From contig NZ_SSXU01000001.1 of NCBI RefSeq assembly GCF_009469605.1, positions 1-64,000 of the forward strand: DNA of 64,000 bases, in the 5' to 3' direction. Below the pieces are notes generated by a model. It saw only the letters and a program-made list of their open reading frames with translations, was not told the origin of the DNA and ran no database searches. Numbering within the stretch: the stretch's first letter is position 1; every line of letters begins with the position of its first letter. Source of the stretch: Zoogloea sp. 1C4 (lineage in GTDB: Bacteria > Pseudomonadota > Gammaproteobacteria > Burkholderiales > Rhodocyclaceae). Made by a program: the position numbers and the translations under genes. This document shows, piece after piece, positions 40,288 to 48,394 of the stretch.

Positions 40288-41726
40288 GGTGCTGCCCTGC
40301 CATCCTGTGCCCCGGCGTCGGCCACCTGCCAGCCGCCTCCGAGGGCCTTGTAGAGTTTGATCAGATTGGTCCGCATCGCCGCTTCGGCCAGGGCCAGGTT
40401 GTCTTCGGCCGTGAGCCGGGTGCGCTCGGTTTCGAGCACCTTCTGGAAATCCGTGAGCCCGGCTTGGTAGAGGTTGCGCGACAGCAACGCCGCCTCCCGC
40501 GCGGCGACGGCCGCCGCCCGTCGGGCATCGACCCGCTCGCGGCCCGAGGCATACGCCGTCAGGGCGTTCTCGACCTCTTCCAGTGCGCCCAGCACCGCGG
40601 CCTCGTAGGCAGCCAGCGCTTCTTCCTGCACCGCCGTCTGGATGTCCACCGCGCTCTTCAGCCGGCCGGCGTCGAACAGCGTGCCGGCCAGCGACCCGCT
40701 CACCGACCGGGCGAGGCTGCCGGCAGCGCCCAGCCCGCCCAGGCTGTAGGCCTGCCAGCCAAAGCTCGCACCAAGGTTGAGGCTCGGGAAGCGCTGGGCC
40801 AGCTTCTGGCCGACCCGCGCGGTCTCGGCGGCGAGGCTGCGCTCGGCGACGATCAGATCCGGCCGCTGACGCAGCACGTCGGCGGGGATGCCGGCGCCCA
40901 CGCTGGCCGGCAGCAGCGGCAGCTCGCCGGCCCCGGCGAGGGTGTCGTTGAGGCTGCCCGGCGGCTGGCCAAGGAGCACCGCCAGCCGGTTGGCCGCCGC
41001 GGTCAGGTTCACTTCCAGATCGGGGATGGTGGCACGGGTCTGCTCACGGCTGGTGCGGGCCTGGGCCACGTCGGTGCTCGACGCCAGCCCGGCCTGGTTG
41101 CGCCATTCGGTGATCTGCAGGGTTTCCGTCTGGGACGCGAGGTTGTCCCGGGCGATCGCCAGCCGGCGCTGATGGAGCCGCAGCTCCACGTAGTTCTGCG
41201 CCACTTCGGCGGCCAGCGAGACGCGCACGTTGGCGAGGCTTGCGGCGCTGGCGTCGAGTTCCGCCGATGCGGCCTCCACACCGCGCCGGGTAGCGCCGAA
41301 GAGGTCGACCTCCCAGCCCGCGTCGAAGCCTGCGTCCCAGGTGGTGCGCGCTGGCAGCGCGCTGATGGCGCGGGCGTAATGGTTACGACTCACGCCGCCC
41401 GACGCGGTGAGGCTCGGGAACAACCCGCTCACCGCCTGAGCCCGGGCGGCCCGGGCCTGACGCAGGCGCGCCTCGGCCTGACGCAGATCGAGGCTGTCGG
41501 CCAGCGCCGCGTCGATCAGCGCGTCGAGCTGCGGATCGGCAAACTGCTGCCACCAGCGGGCGAGGTCGGCGCTGCCCGCAACTTCTGGAGGCTGGGTCCA
41601 GCCGGCGGGAAGTGTCAGCGCGGGCGGGGTGTGATCCGGCCCCACGGCCGGCGGGAAACTGGCACAACCGGCCAGCAGGCTTGCAGCCAGCAGCGGCCAC
41701 GGGATTCTACGAAACAGGCTTGGCAT
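40284..41726 (-). CDS. Outer-membrane efflux factor (NodT family lipoprotein)
   Basis: 480 residues from ATG at 41726. A lipoprotein signal ends LAASLLAGC. The FPPAVGPDHTPPALTLPAGW start, paired helical hairpins (LRQAEARLRQARAARAQAVSGLFPSLT) and GLASSTDVAQARTSREQTRATIPDLE are typical of NodT-type TolC proteins. It forms the trimeric outer-membrane duct of the tripartite pump. It overlaps the adaptor gene by four bases. Confidence 0.9.
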   Translation of the reverse strand: MPSLFRRIPWPLLAASLLAGCASFPPAVGPDHTPPALTLPAGWTQPPEVAGSADLARWWQQFADPQLDALIDAALADSLDLRQAEARLRQARAARAQAVSGLFPSLTASGGVSRNHYARAISALPARTTWDAGFDAGWEVDLFGATRRGVEAASAELDASAASLANVRVSLAAEVAQNYVELRLHQRRLAIARDNLASQTETLQITEWRNQAGLASSTDVAQARTSREQTRATIPDLEVNLTAAANRLAVLLGQPPGSLNDTLAGAGELPLLPASVGAGIPADVLRQRPDLIVAERSLAAETARVGQKLAQRFPSLNLGASFGWQAYSLGGLGAAGSLARSVSGSLAGTLFDAGRLKSAVDIQTAVQEEALAAYEAAVLGALEEVENALTAYASGRERVDARRAAAVAAREAALLSRNLYQAGLTDFQKVLETERTRLTAEDNLALAEAAMRTNLIKLYKALGGGWQVADAGAQDGRAAP

Positions 41727-41877
41727 GAATTGCGGCCCCAGGGGCCGGCTTGAACTCGGGAACAACCACGGCCAACTATACCGAAGCGCCGGGTTAAGTT
41801 CGGTTAAGCCAGGAAAAGCCCTGTGAGCACCATCAACGCTGCGTCCTGCCGCACGCGGGCCGGCGGACGGTGGACGA

Positions 41878-41904
41878 AAAAAAGGCGACCGGACGGCCGC
41901 CTTT
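41878..41904 (-). terminator. Terminator of the HU gene
   Basis: Downstream of the HU stop on the minus strand, gaaaggcg and its partner cgcctttt flank a GC-rich loop, followed by a run of seven U. Clear rho-independent form. Confidence 0.8.
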
Positions 41905-41940
41905 CGATGCATCAATCCCCGAGCGGGGAGTGACGAGTGT

Positions 41941-42216
41941 TCAGCTGTTCACAGCGTCTTTCAACTTGGAGCCGGCCGAGAACTTGGGCTGCTTGGAAGC
42001 AGCGATCTGGATCTCGGCGCCGGTCTGCGGATTGCGACCGACACGGGCGGCGCGCTCGCCCACGGAGAAGGTACCGAAACCGACCAGCGTCACGCTCTCA
42101 CCTTTGCCCAGCGCTTCGGTGATGATTTCCATGACACCGTCCACGGCACGGCCAGCATCGGCCTTGGTCAGACCACTCTTGCCAGCCAACGCATCGATCA
42201 ATTCAGTCTTGTTCAT
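41941..42216 (-). CDS. hupB: DNA-binding protein HU
   Basis: 91 residues from ATG at 42216 ([27 protein letters not shown]). It carries the HU/IHF signature [21 protein letters not shown] on the DNA-binding arm. It bends and compacts DNA as a dimer. Length fits HU rather than IHF. Single gene with its own terminator. Confidence 0.95.
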   Translation of the reverse strand: MNKTELIDALAGKSGLTKADAGRAVDGVMEIITEALGKGESVTLVGFGTFSVGERAARVGRNPQTGAEIQIAASKQPKFSAGSKLKDAVNS

Positions 42217-42408
42217 AGCTCTTAGTGTGTTGATGAAAGAAATGGGTGGATTTACAAAAACGGCAGAAGCCCCAACAGGTGACGCCACGTGCCCGAATCG
42301 CACCACACCACCCGCAGGGCGCTAGCTTACATCGCTCTTTTCAAACTGTGGCACGAATATCTAGGTTTTCCGTGGTTTTCGGCGTTACTGCAGCGCAAAA
42401 AGCATAAA

Positions 42409-43785
42409 TCAGCCAGTCGAAAGCTCACGAATCCGCTCCAGCGCCTCCTCGATCCGGTCCACTGCAACCACCCGCATCCCCGGAATGTCGTGCTTCGGGG
42501 CGTTGGCCTTGGGCACCAGGGCCACGGTAAAGCCGAGCTTGGCGGATTCCTTCAGGCGCTCCTGGCCCCGCGGCGCGGGCCGGATCTCGCCCGCCAGCCC
42601 CACCTCGCCAAACACCACCAGCTCCCGCGGGAGCGGCCGGTTGGTGAGGGACGAGACGATGGCAAGGAGCACCGCCAGATCGGCCGCCGGTTCGGCGATC
42701 TTCACCCCACCCACCGCGTTGACGAACACGTCCTGATCGAAGCACACCACGCCGGCGTGACGGTGAAGCACCGCCAGCAGCATCGCCAGCCGGTTCTGCT
42801 CGAGGCCCACCGACAGCCGGCGCGGGCTCGGGCTGTGGGCCGAATCCACCAGCGCCTGGATCTCCACGAGCAGCGGCCGCGTGCCTTCCTGGGTGACCAG
42901 CACGCACGAGCCCGGCACCTGCTGGCCGTGCTGCGACAGGAAGATCGCCGACGGATTGCTGACGCCCTTCAAGCCCTTCTCGGTCATCGCGAAGACGCCC
43001 AGTTCATTGACCGCGCCGAAGCGGTTCTTGAAAGCCCGCACGAGGCGGAAGCTGGAATGGGTGTCGCCCTCGAAGTACAGCACCGTATCGACGATGTGCT
43101 CCAGCACCCGCGGGCCGGCCAGCGCGCCGTCCTTGGTCACATGGCCGACCATGATCAGCGTGGTGCTGCCCTGCTTGGCGAAGCGGGTGAGCTGGGCCGC
43201 GCATTCGCGCACCTGGGCCACCGAGCCCGGCGCCGAGCCGAGGGTTTCGGAATAGACGGTCTGGATCGAATCCACCACCGCCACGTCAGGCTTCACGTCC
43301 CGCAGGCTGGCGAGGATGCGTTCGAGGTTGATCTCGGGCAGCAGCTGCAGGGTGCTCGCCTCGAGCTGCAGCCGCGCTGCGCGGAGCGCCACCTGCTCGG
43401 CGGATTCCTCGCCGCTCACGTAGAGCGCCTTGAGATGGCCGGAGAGCAGCGCCAGCGCCTGCAGCAGCAGGGTCGACTTGCCGATGCCGGGGTCCCCGCC
43501 GATCAGCACCACGCCGCCGGGCACCAGCCCGCCGCCCAGCACCCGGTCGAACTCCTCGATGCCGGTGGGCACGCGGGCGGATTCGCGGGGCTGCACGTCG
43601 GCCAGCGTCTGCAGCCGGCCGGAATCGCCAGCCAGCGCCGCAAAACGCTTGGCCACCGGCGCCTCGGGCTCGACCACCGATTCAACCAGCGTGTTCCAGA
43701 CCTTGCAGTGGGGGCACTGCCCCTGCCAGCGGGGCGACTTGCCGCCGCATTCCGAGCAGACGTATTCGGTCTTGACCTTGGCCAT
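42409..43785 (-). CDS. radA: DNA repair protein RadA
   Basis: 458 residues. N-terminal zinc finger with CSEC and CPHC pairs (10-28), RecA-like core with Walker A GDPGIGKST, the family-specific KNRFG motif, and a C-terminal Lon-protease-like domain without expected protease activity. It promotes branch migration in recombination. Its start overlaps the alr stop, so they are transcribed together. Confidence 0.95.
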   Translation of the reverse strand: MAKVKTEYVCSECGGKSPRWQGQCPHCKVWNTLVESVVEPEAPVAKRFAALAGDSGRLQTLADVQPRESARVPTGIEEFDRVLGGGLVPGGVVLIGGDPGIGKSTLLLQALALLSGHLKALYVSGEESAEQVALRAARLQLEASTLQLLPEINLERILASLRDVKPDVAVVDSIQTVYSETLGSAPGSVAQVRECAAQLTRFAKQGSTTLIMVGHVTKDGALAGPRVLEHIVDTVLYFEGDTHSSFRLVRAFKNRFGAVNELGVFAMTEKGLKGVSNPSAIFLSQHGQQVPGSCVLVTQEGTRPLLVEIQALVDSAHSPSPRRLSVGLEQNRLAMLLAVLHRHAGVVCFDQDVFVNAVGGVKIAEPAADLAVLLAIVSSLTNRPLPRELVVFGEVGLAGEIRPAPRGQERLKESAKLGFTVALVPKANAPKHDIPGMRVVAVDRIEEALERIRELSTG

Positions 43786-44879
43786 CAGGCGGCCCCGGCA
43801 GATTCGCCGCGCACGCTCACCGGAACGCGGGGCGCCAGGGCGCAGAAGAGTTCATAGCTGATGGTACCGGCGGCGGTCGCCACCTCGTCGGCGGGCAGGC
43901 CGTCGCCCCACAGGTTGACCGGCGAGCCGACGCCGGCGTCTTCGAGGTGCGACAGGTCGCAGGCCAGCATGTCCATCGACACCCGGCCGAGGGTGCGGGT
44001 GCGGCGTCCGCCGACGAGGATCGGCGTGCCGGTGAGCGCGTGGCGCGGGTAGCCGTCGGCGTAGCCGCAGGCCACCACGCCGACGCGGGTCGGTCCGCTG
44101 GCTTCGAAGGTGCAGCCATAGCCGACGCGCTCGCCAGCCGCGATCTCCTGCACGCCGATGATCTCGCTGGTGAGGGTCATCACCGGGCGCAGGCCGAGTT
44201 CATCGGCGCTGTGCAGGTCGGGCATCGGCGAGCCGCCGTAGAGCATGATCCCCGGCCGTGCGATCTGGCCGACAGCCTCGGGGAAACGCAGCAGCGCCGC
44301 CGAGTTGGCGAGGCTCACCGGCAGGTCGAGGCCGGCGGTGATGGCCTTGAAGGTGGCAAGCTGGGCGCCGATGCCCACCTCATCGTCGGCGCGGGCGAAG
44401 TGGGTCATCAGGGTGATGCCACGCACCCAGGGCATCGCCCGCAGGCGGGCCAGCGCCGCGCCAAAGCGGTCGGCGGTGAAGCCCAGGCGGTTCATACCCG
44501 AGTTGATCTTGAGGAGCACATCGATGGCGCCATCCGGGCGGGCGCGCTCCAACATCGCCAGCTGGGCTTCGCTGTGGACCGCCGGGGTGAGGCCGAGGGC
44601 CACGATGTCGGCCAGATCGGCCGGCTCGAAGAAACCTTCGAGGAGCGCGATGGGTGCGGTGACGCCAGCGGCGCGCAGCTGGCGGGCTTCGGCCAGATCG
44701 AGGAGCGCGAAGCCGTCGGCCACGGGCGCCAGGGCGCGGATGGCCCGGTCGAGGCCGTGGCCGTAGGCGTTGGCCTTGACCACCGCGAAGGCGCGGGCAG
44801 AACCGGCGCGATGCTTTGAAACGAGGTAGTTGTGACGCAGGGCCTCCAGGTCGATGGAGGCACGGATCGGACGGGGCAT
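43785..44879 (-). CDS. alr: Alanine racemase
   Basis: 364 residues. The PLP lysine is in AVVKANAYGHG (Lys35). The second catalytic residue, a Tyr in GERVGYGCTF, is present near 255. It converts L- to D-alanine for peptidoglycan. The gene is sandwiched by one-base overlaps with the LysR gene upstream and radA downstream, a translationally coupled three-gene unit. Confidence 0.94.
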   Translation of the reverse strand: MPRPIRASIDLEALRHNYLVSKHRAGSARAFAVVKANAYGHGLDRAIRALAPVADGFALLDLAEARQLRAAGVTAPIALLEGFFEPADLADIVALGLTPAVHSEAQLAMLERARPDGAIDVLLKINSGMNRLGFTADRFGAALARLRAMPWVRGITLMTHFARADDEVGIGAQLATFKAITAGLDLPVSLANSAALLRFPEAVGQIARPGIMLYGGSPMPDLHSADELGLRPVMTLTSEIIGVQEIAAGERVGYGCTFEASGPTRVGVVACGYADGYPRHALTGTPILVGGRRTRTLGRVSMDMLACDLSHLEDAGVGSPVNLWGDGLPADEVATAAGTISYELFCALAPRVPVSVRGESAGAA

Positions 44880-45790
44880 CAGTATCTTTCGGACGCGAGG
44901 CGGGGGATCTCTTCGGCGGCGTAGTCAGCGAAGGTGTTCACCAGCCGGGAGCGGAACTTGTCTTTGAGCAGGATGACTTCGAGGGGCGTGAAAAGCGGCG
45001 GGTCGAGGGGGATCGCGGCGAGCTGGCCGGCCTTGAGCTCGCGGCCGATGGCGGCGCGGGAGGCGACGGCGACACCCAGCCCGGCCGCCGCCAGGTGCTT
45101 GACCGACGACAGGCTGCCGAGTTCCGCCGTGACGTTGAGGTCTTCGTACGGGATGCCGGCGCTGGTGAAGAACTGGTCCACCAGATCACGGATGCCGTTG
45201 CCGGGTTCCCGGTGGAGCAGCGGCTGGGCGGCGAGCTGATCGGCGCGCACGGCCTTTTCAAACGTGAGCGGGTGGCCCGGCGCAACGATCACGTTGAGTT
45301 CGTCCTGGCCCAGGTGGCGACGTTCGAGGGTCGGCTGGTCGGTGACGATCTCGATCAGGCCCACGTCGAGGCTGCGGTCCATCACCCGTCCTTCGATGGT
45401 CTGGGAGTTGCCCACCGACACCCGCGGCACGACCCGCGGATAACGCCGCTTGAAACCTTCGAGCAGCCACGGCAGCCAGTAGGCGGCAATGGTGGTGCTG
45501 GTGCCCAGGTGGAGCACGCCCGAGAGTTCGTCGGTGAGCTCGCCGACACGGGCTTCGAGCTCTTCCGACAAGCCGAGGATCCGCTCGGCGTAGGCCATCA
45601 CCAGTTCGCCCGCGGCGGTGAGCGTGACACGCCCGTGCCCCCGGTCAAACAGGCGGGTGTTGAACTGCTCTTCCAGCTGCTTGATCTGGAAGGTCACTGC
45701 CGGCTGGGTCATGAAGAGCGCTTCGGCGGCGCGGGTGAACGACCCGTGTCGGGCAACGGCGTGGAATACCTGGAGTCGACGATCGGCCAT
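44879..45790 (-). CDS. LysR-family transcriptional regulator
   Basis: 303 residues from ATG at 45790 (MADRRLQVFHAVARHGSFTRAAEAL); upstream codons extend the frame without support. The winged helix-turn-helix at 1-60 is followed by a substrate-binding domain of CysB/CbbR-like type. Targets unknown. It is first in the unit with alr and radA and is divergent from lplT, so either could be a target. Confidence 0.88.
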   Translation of the reverse strand: MADRRLQVFHAVARHGSFTRAAEALFMTQPAVTFQIKQLEEQFNTRLFDRGHGRVTLTAAGELVMAYAERILGLSEELEARVGELTDELSGVLHLGTSTTIAAYWLPWLLEGFKRRYPRVVPRVSVGNSQTIEGRVMDRSLDVGLIEIVTDQPTLERRHLGQDELNVIVAPGHPLTFEKAVRADQLAAQPLLHREPGNGIRDLVDQFFTSAGIPYEDLNVTAELGSLSSVKHLAAAGLGVAVASRAAIGRELKAGQLAAIPLDPPLFTPLEVILLKDKFRSRLVNTFADYAAEEIPRLASERY

Positions 45791-45916
45791 GGCTGATAAA
45801 CCCGGTTTATGGTAAGTGCTATTGGAGCACAACATTGACGGCGTCGCCATAAGTCATCATGACCTTCGTGGTATAAAGCGCGGTCCGTCAAATTCACCGA
45901 GCTTTCGTCGCCTGCG

Positions 45917-47179
45917 ATGCCCTTCGGTTTCTACATGATCATGGCAGCGCAGTTCTTCTCTGCGCTGGCCGACAACGCCTTACTCATCGCCTCCATCTAC
46001 GTGCTCCGCGAGATGGCGTCACCGCAAGAATACGAGCCGCTCCTCAAGCTCTTCTTCACCCTCTCCTACGTGCTGCTGGCCGCCTTCGTGGGCGCCTTCG
46101 CCGACTCCATGCCCAAGTGGAGGGTGATGCTCATCAGCAACGGGATCAAGATCGTGGGCTGCTCGCTGATGTTTGGCGGCATGCACCCGCTTGCTGCCTA
46201 CGCGGTGGTCGGGCTGGGCGCCGCGGCGTACTCGCCAGCCAAGTACGGCATCCTCACCGAATACCTGCCCCCGCGGCTGCTGGTGGTGGCCAACGGCTGG
46301 ATCGAGGGCCTGACGGTGGGCGCGATCATCCTCGGCACGCTGGTTGGCGGCATGCTCATCAAGCCGAATTTCTCCCAGACCTTGCTGGGCTTCGATCTGC
46401 CGCTCATCGACACCGGCATCGACACGGTGCCCGAGATGGCCCTGTGCATCGTCGGCATCCTCTACCTCATCGCCGCGCTGTTCAACCTCAAGGTGCCCGA
46501 CACCGGGGTGGACCACAAGGTCCTCAAGAAGAATCCGGCCTACCTGATCCACGACTTCAACCATTGCCTGCGCCTGCTGTGGCGCGACAAGCTGGGCCAG
46601 ATCTCCCTCGCCACCACCACCCTCTTCTGGGGTGCCGGCGCAACCCTCCAGTTCATCGTGATCAAGTGGGCCGAGCAGGCCCTGCACCTGGATCTTTCAA
46701 AGGCCTCGATGCTCCAGGGCGTGGTGGCCGTGGGCGTGGCGATCGGCGCGGCGATGGCCGCCAAGATGGTGACGATGCGTGCCTCGGTCAAGGTGATCCC
46801 CCTCGGCATCGCGATGGGCATCATCGTCAATGTGATGATCTTCGTCACCGACATGGGCGTGGCGATGGCGCTGATGGTGCTGATCGGCGGGCTCTCCGGC
46901 TTCTTCGTGGTGCCGATGAACGCCCTGCTCCAGCACCGCGGCCACATCCTGATGGGCGCAGGCCACTCCATCGCGGTGCAGAACTTCAACGAGAACCTGT
47001 CGATCCTGGTGATGACCGGCCTCTACGCGCTGCTGATCCGCCTCAACTTCTCGATCAACACGGTGGTGGTGGCCTTCGGGCTGTTCGTGGCGGGGATGAT
47101 GTACCTGGTCAAGCGCCGCCACGAGGCCAACCAGCGGGAGTTCGACGCCGTCGCCACCCTCGACGAGAGCCTCCACTGA
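45917..47179 (+). CDS. lplT: Lysophospholipid transporter LplT-like (MFS)
   Basis: 420 residues with about 12 membrane helices. The start MPFGFYMIMAAQFFSALADNALLIASI and YSPAKYGILTEYLPPRLLVVANGWIEG match the LplT family. LplT flips 2-acyl lysophospholipids into the cell for reacylation; the usual partner aas is not in this window. It ends 30 bases from the convergent response-regulator gene. Confidence 0.88.
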   Translation: MPFGFYMIMAAQFFSALADNALLIASIYVLREMASPQEYEPLLKLFFTLSYVLLAAFVGAFADSMPKWRVMLISNGIKIVGCSLMFGGMHPLAAYAVVGLGAAAYSPAKYGILTEYLPPRLLVVANGWIEGLTVGAIILGTLVGGMLIKPNFSQTLLGFDLPLIDTGIDTVPEMALCIVGILYLIAALFNLKVPDTGVDHKVLKKNPAYLIHDFNHCLRLLWRDKLGQISLATTTLFWGAGATLQFIVIKWAEQALHLDLSKASMLQGVVAVGVAIGAAMAAKMVTMRASVKVIPLGIAMGIIVNVMIFVTDMGVAMALMVLIGGLSGFFVVPMNALLQHRGHILMGAGHSIAVQNFNENLSILVMTGLYALLIRLNFSINTVVVAFGLFVAGMMYLVKRRHEANQREFDAVATLDESLH

Positions 47180-47209
47180 ACCCTGCGCCGGGCGCCCGCC
47201 CGGCCGGGA

Positions 47210-47848
47210 TTACTCGCTGCCGTCCAGCAGGCCGTGGGCGTCGGCGTGGCGGTACATCTCAAGCACACTCGACAGCCCGGTCTTCTGGCGGATCATGGTC
47301 TGGTAGTTGGCCACCGTCTTGGCGCTGAGGAAGAGCCTCGCGGCGATCTGCTCGACCGTCCGCCCCGCCGCCAGCAGCCTGAAGATCTCGAATTCCCGCG
47401 GTGACAGCCCGGCATGCACCGCCGCGCCATCGGCACCGGCCCGGGCCGCGGCCACATCCTCCGACAGCGGCCGCTCGCCCCGCGCCACCCGACGCACCGC
47501 GTCGATCAGCAGATCCGGTTCGCTGCTCTTGGTGAGATAACCATCGGCCCCGGCCTTGAGGGCCTGATCGACGATGGCCGGGTTGTCGTGCATCGAGAAC
47601 ACCAGCACCTTGGGCGAGGTCTCCCGGGCCTTGACCCGGGCCAGGGTTTCCAGCCCGCCGCGGCCGGGCATCGACAGATCCAGCACCAGCACGTCGGCGC
47701 TGTTGGCGGCAAACCAGGCGCAGGCCGAATCGCTGTCGCCGAAATCCGCCACCACTTCCATGTCGTCTTCCAGCTCCAGCAGGCGCCGGTAGCCGGTGCG
47801 CACGACCGCGTGATCGTCGGCCAGCACGACGCGCAGCTTGGCACCCAT
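47210..47848 (-). CDS. NarL/FixJ-type response regulator
   Basis: 212 residues from ATG at 47848. Receiver domain with DD at 11-12, phospho-acceptor Asp57 in VLVLDLSMPG, and the conserved Lys in GYLTKSS. The C-terminal LuxR-type helix-turn-helix contains LSPREFEIFRLLAAGRTVEQIAARLFLSAKTV. Receiver residues are intact. Its start overlaps the stop of a kinase-like gene lacking the phospho-His, so the phosphate source is unclear. Possibly controls the TonB-dependent receptor gene just upstream in the operon. Confidence 0.9.
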   Translation of the reverse strand: MGAKLRVVLADDHAVVRTGYRRLLELEDDMEVVADFGDSDSACAWFAANSADVLVLDLSMPGRGGLETLARVKARETSPKVLVFSMHDNPAIVDQALKAGADGYLTKSSEPDLLIDAVRRVARGERPLSEDVAAARAGADGAAVHAGLSPREFEIFRLLAAGRTVEQIAARLFLSAKTVANYQTMIRQKTGLSSVLEMYRHADAHGLLDGSE

Positions 47849-48348
47849 CACGCCCCCTCCGCGCCCAGCGGCAGGCGGGCGGAAAGCTGCAGGCCGGCGC
47901 CGTTGTCGGCCGACCAGCACAGATGGGGTGAATCCTGAAAATCGATAAGTACAGATACGCGGAGCGTCGGGCCGCCTGCGGACAGCGCAAGGGCCTGGCA
48001 GCTCAGCTGGCAAAGGGTTTCGAGCATGGTTCGGGACAACCGCAGCGTGGGCGGTTCTACATGGAGGACGGGCGGCGCGGTGACGCCGGGCACATCCTGC
48101 CAGTTTTCCAGCGCGGCGTGGAGCATTGGCAGCACAGCCGGGCGGGCATCGGCCGATTCGGCCGGCAGCTGGCGCTGAAGCACCCGCAGGCGCCGATCGA
48201 TGGCGGCGCCCTGGGTTTCCACGTCGCGGGCGGCGGCCTGAAGATCCGCCTGCCCGCCACTCTTGCGCAGCAGGAAGGCGGCGTTGGCGCGCAGCGCGGT
48301 GAGCGCCTGCCCGATCTCCTCATACAGGCCGGCGAGGCCGATACTCAC
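47848..48348 (-). CDS. Degenerate HisKA_3-type kinase-like protein
   Basis: 166 residues from GTG at 48348 with GGAGGG seven bases upstream; the longer frame to 48606 runs into the receptor gene. The segment GLYEEIGQALTALRANAAFLL aligns with the dimerisation motif ELHDELGQxLTAL of NarX/UhpB-type kinases, but Tyr9 replaces the phospho-acceptor His. The ATPase part is also worn: LCQLSCQALALS lacks the N-box Asn, while SADNGAGL keeps a G-box trace. There is no sensor or membrane region. It probably binds or modulates the response regulator encoded by the overlapping gene rather than phosphorylating it. Function is inferred. Confidence 0.7.
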   Translation of the reverse strand: MSIGLAGLYEEIGQALTALRANAAFLLRKSGGQADLQAAARDVETQGAAIDRRLRVLQRQLPAESADARPAVLPMLHAALENWQDVPGVTAPPVLHVEPPTLRLSRTMLETLCQLSCQALALSAGGPTLRVSVLIDFQDSPHLCWSADNGAGLQLSARLPLGAEGA

Positions 48349-48394
48349 GGGACGACCCTCCGGGCACCGCCGGAGAGCAGCCGGGCGGGGGCGC

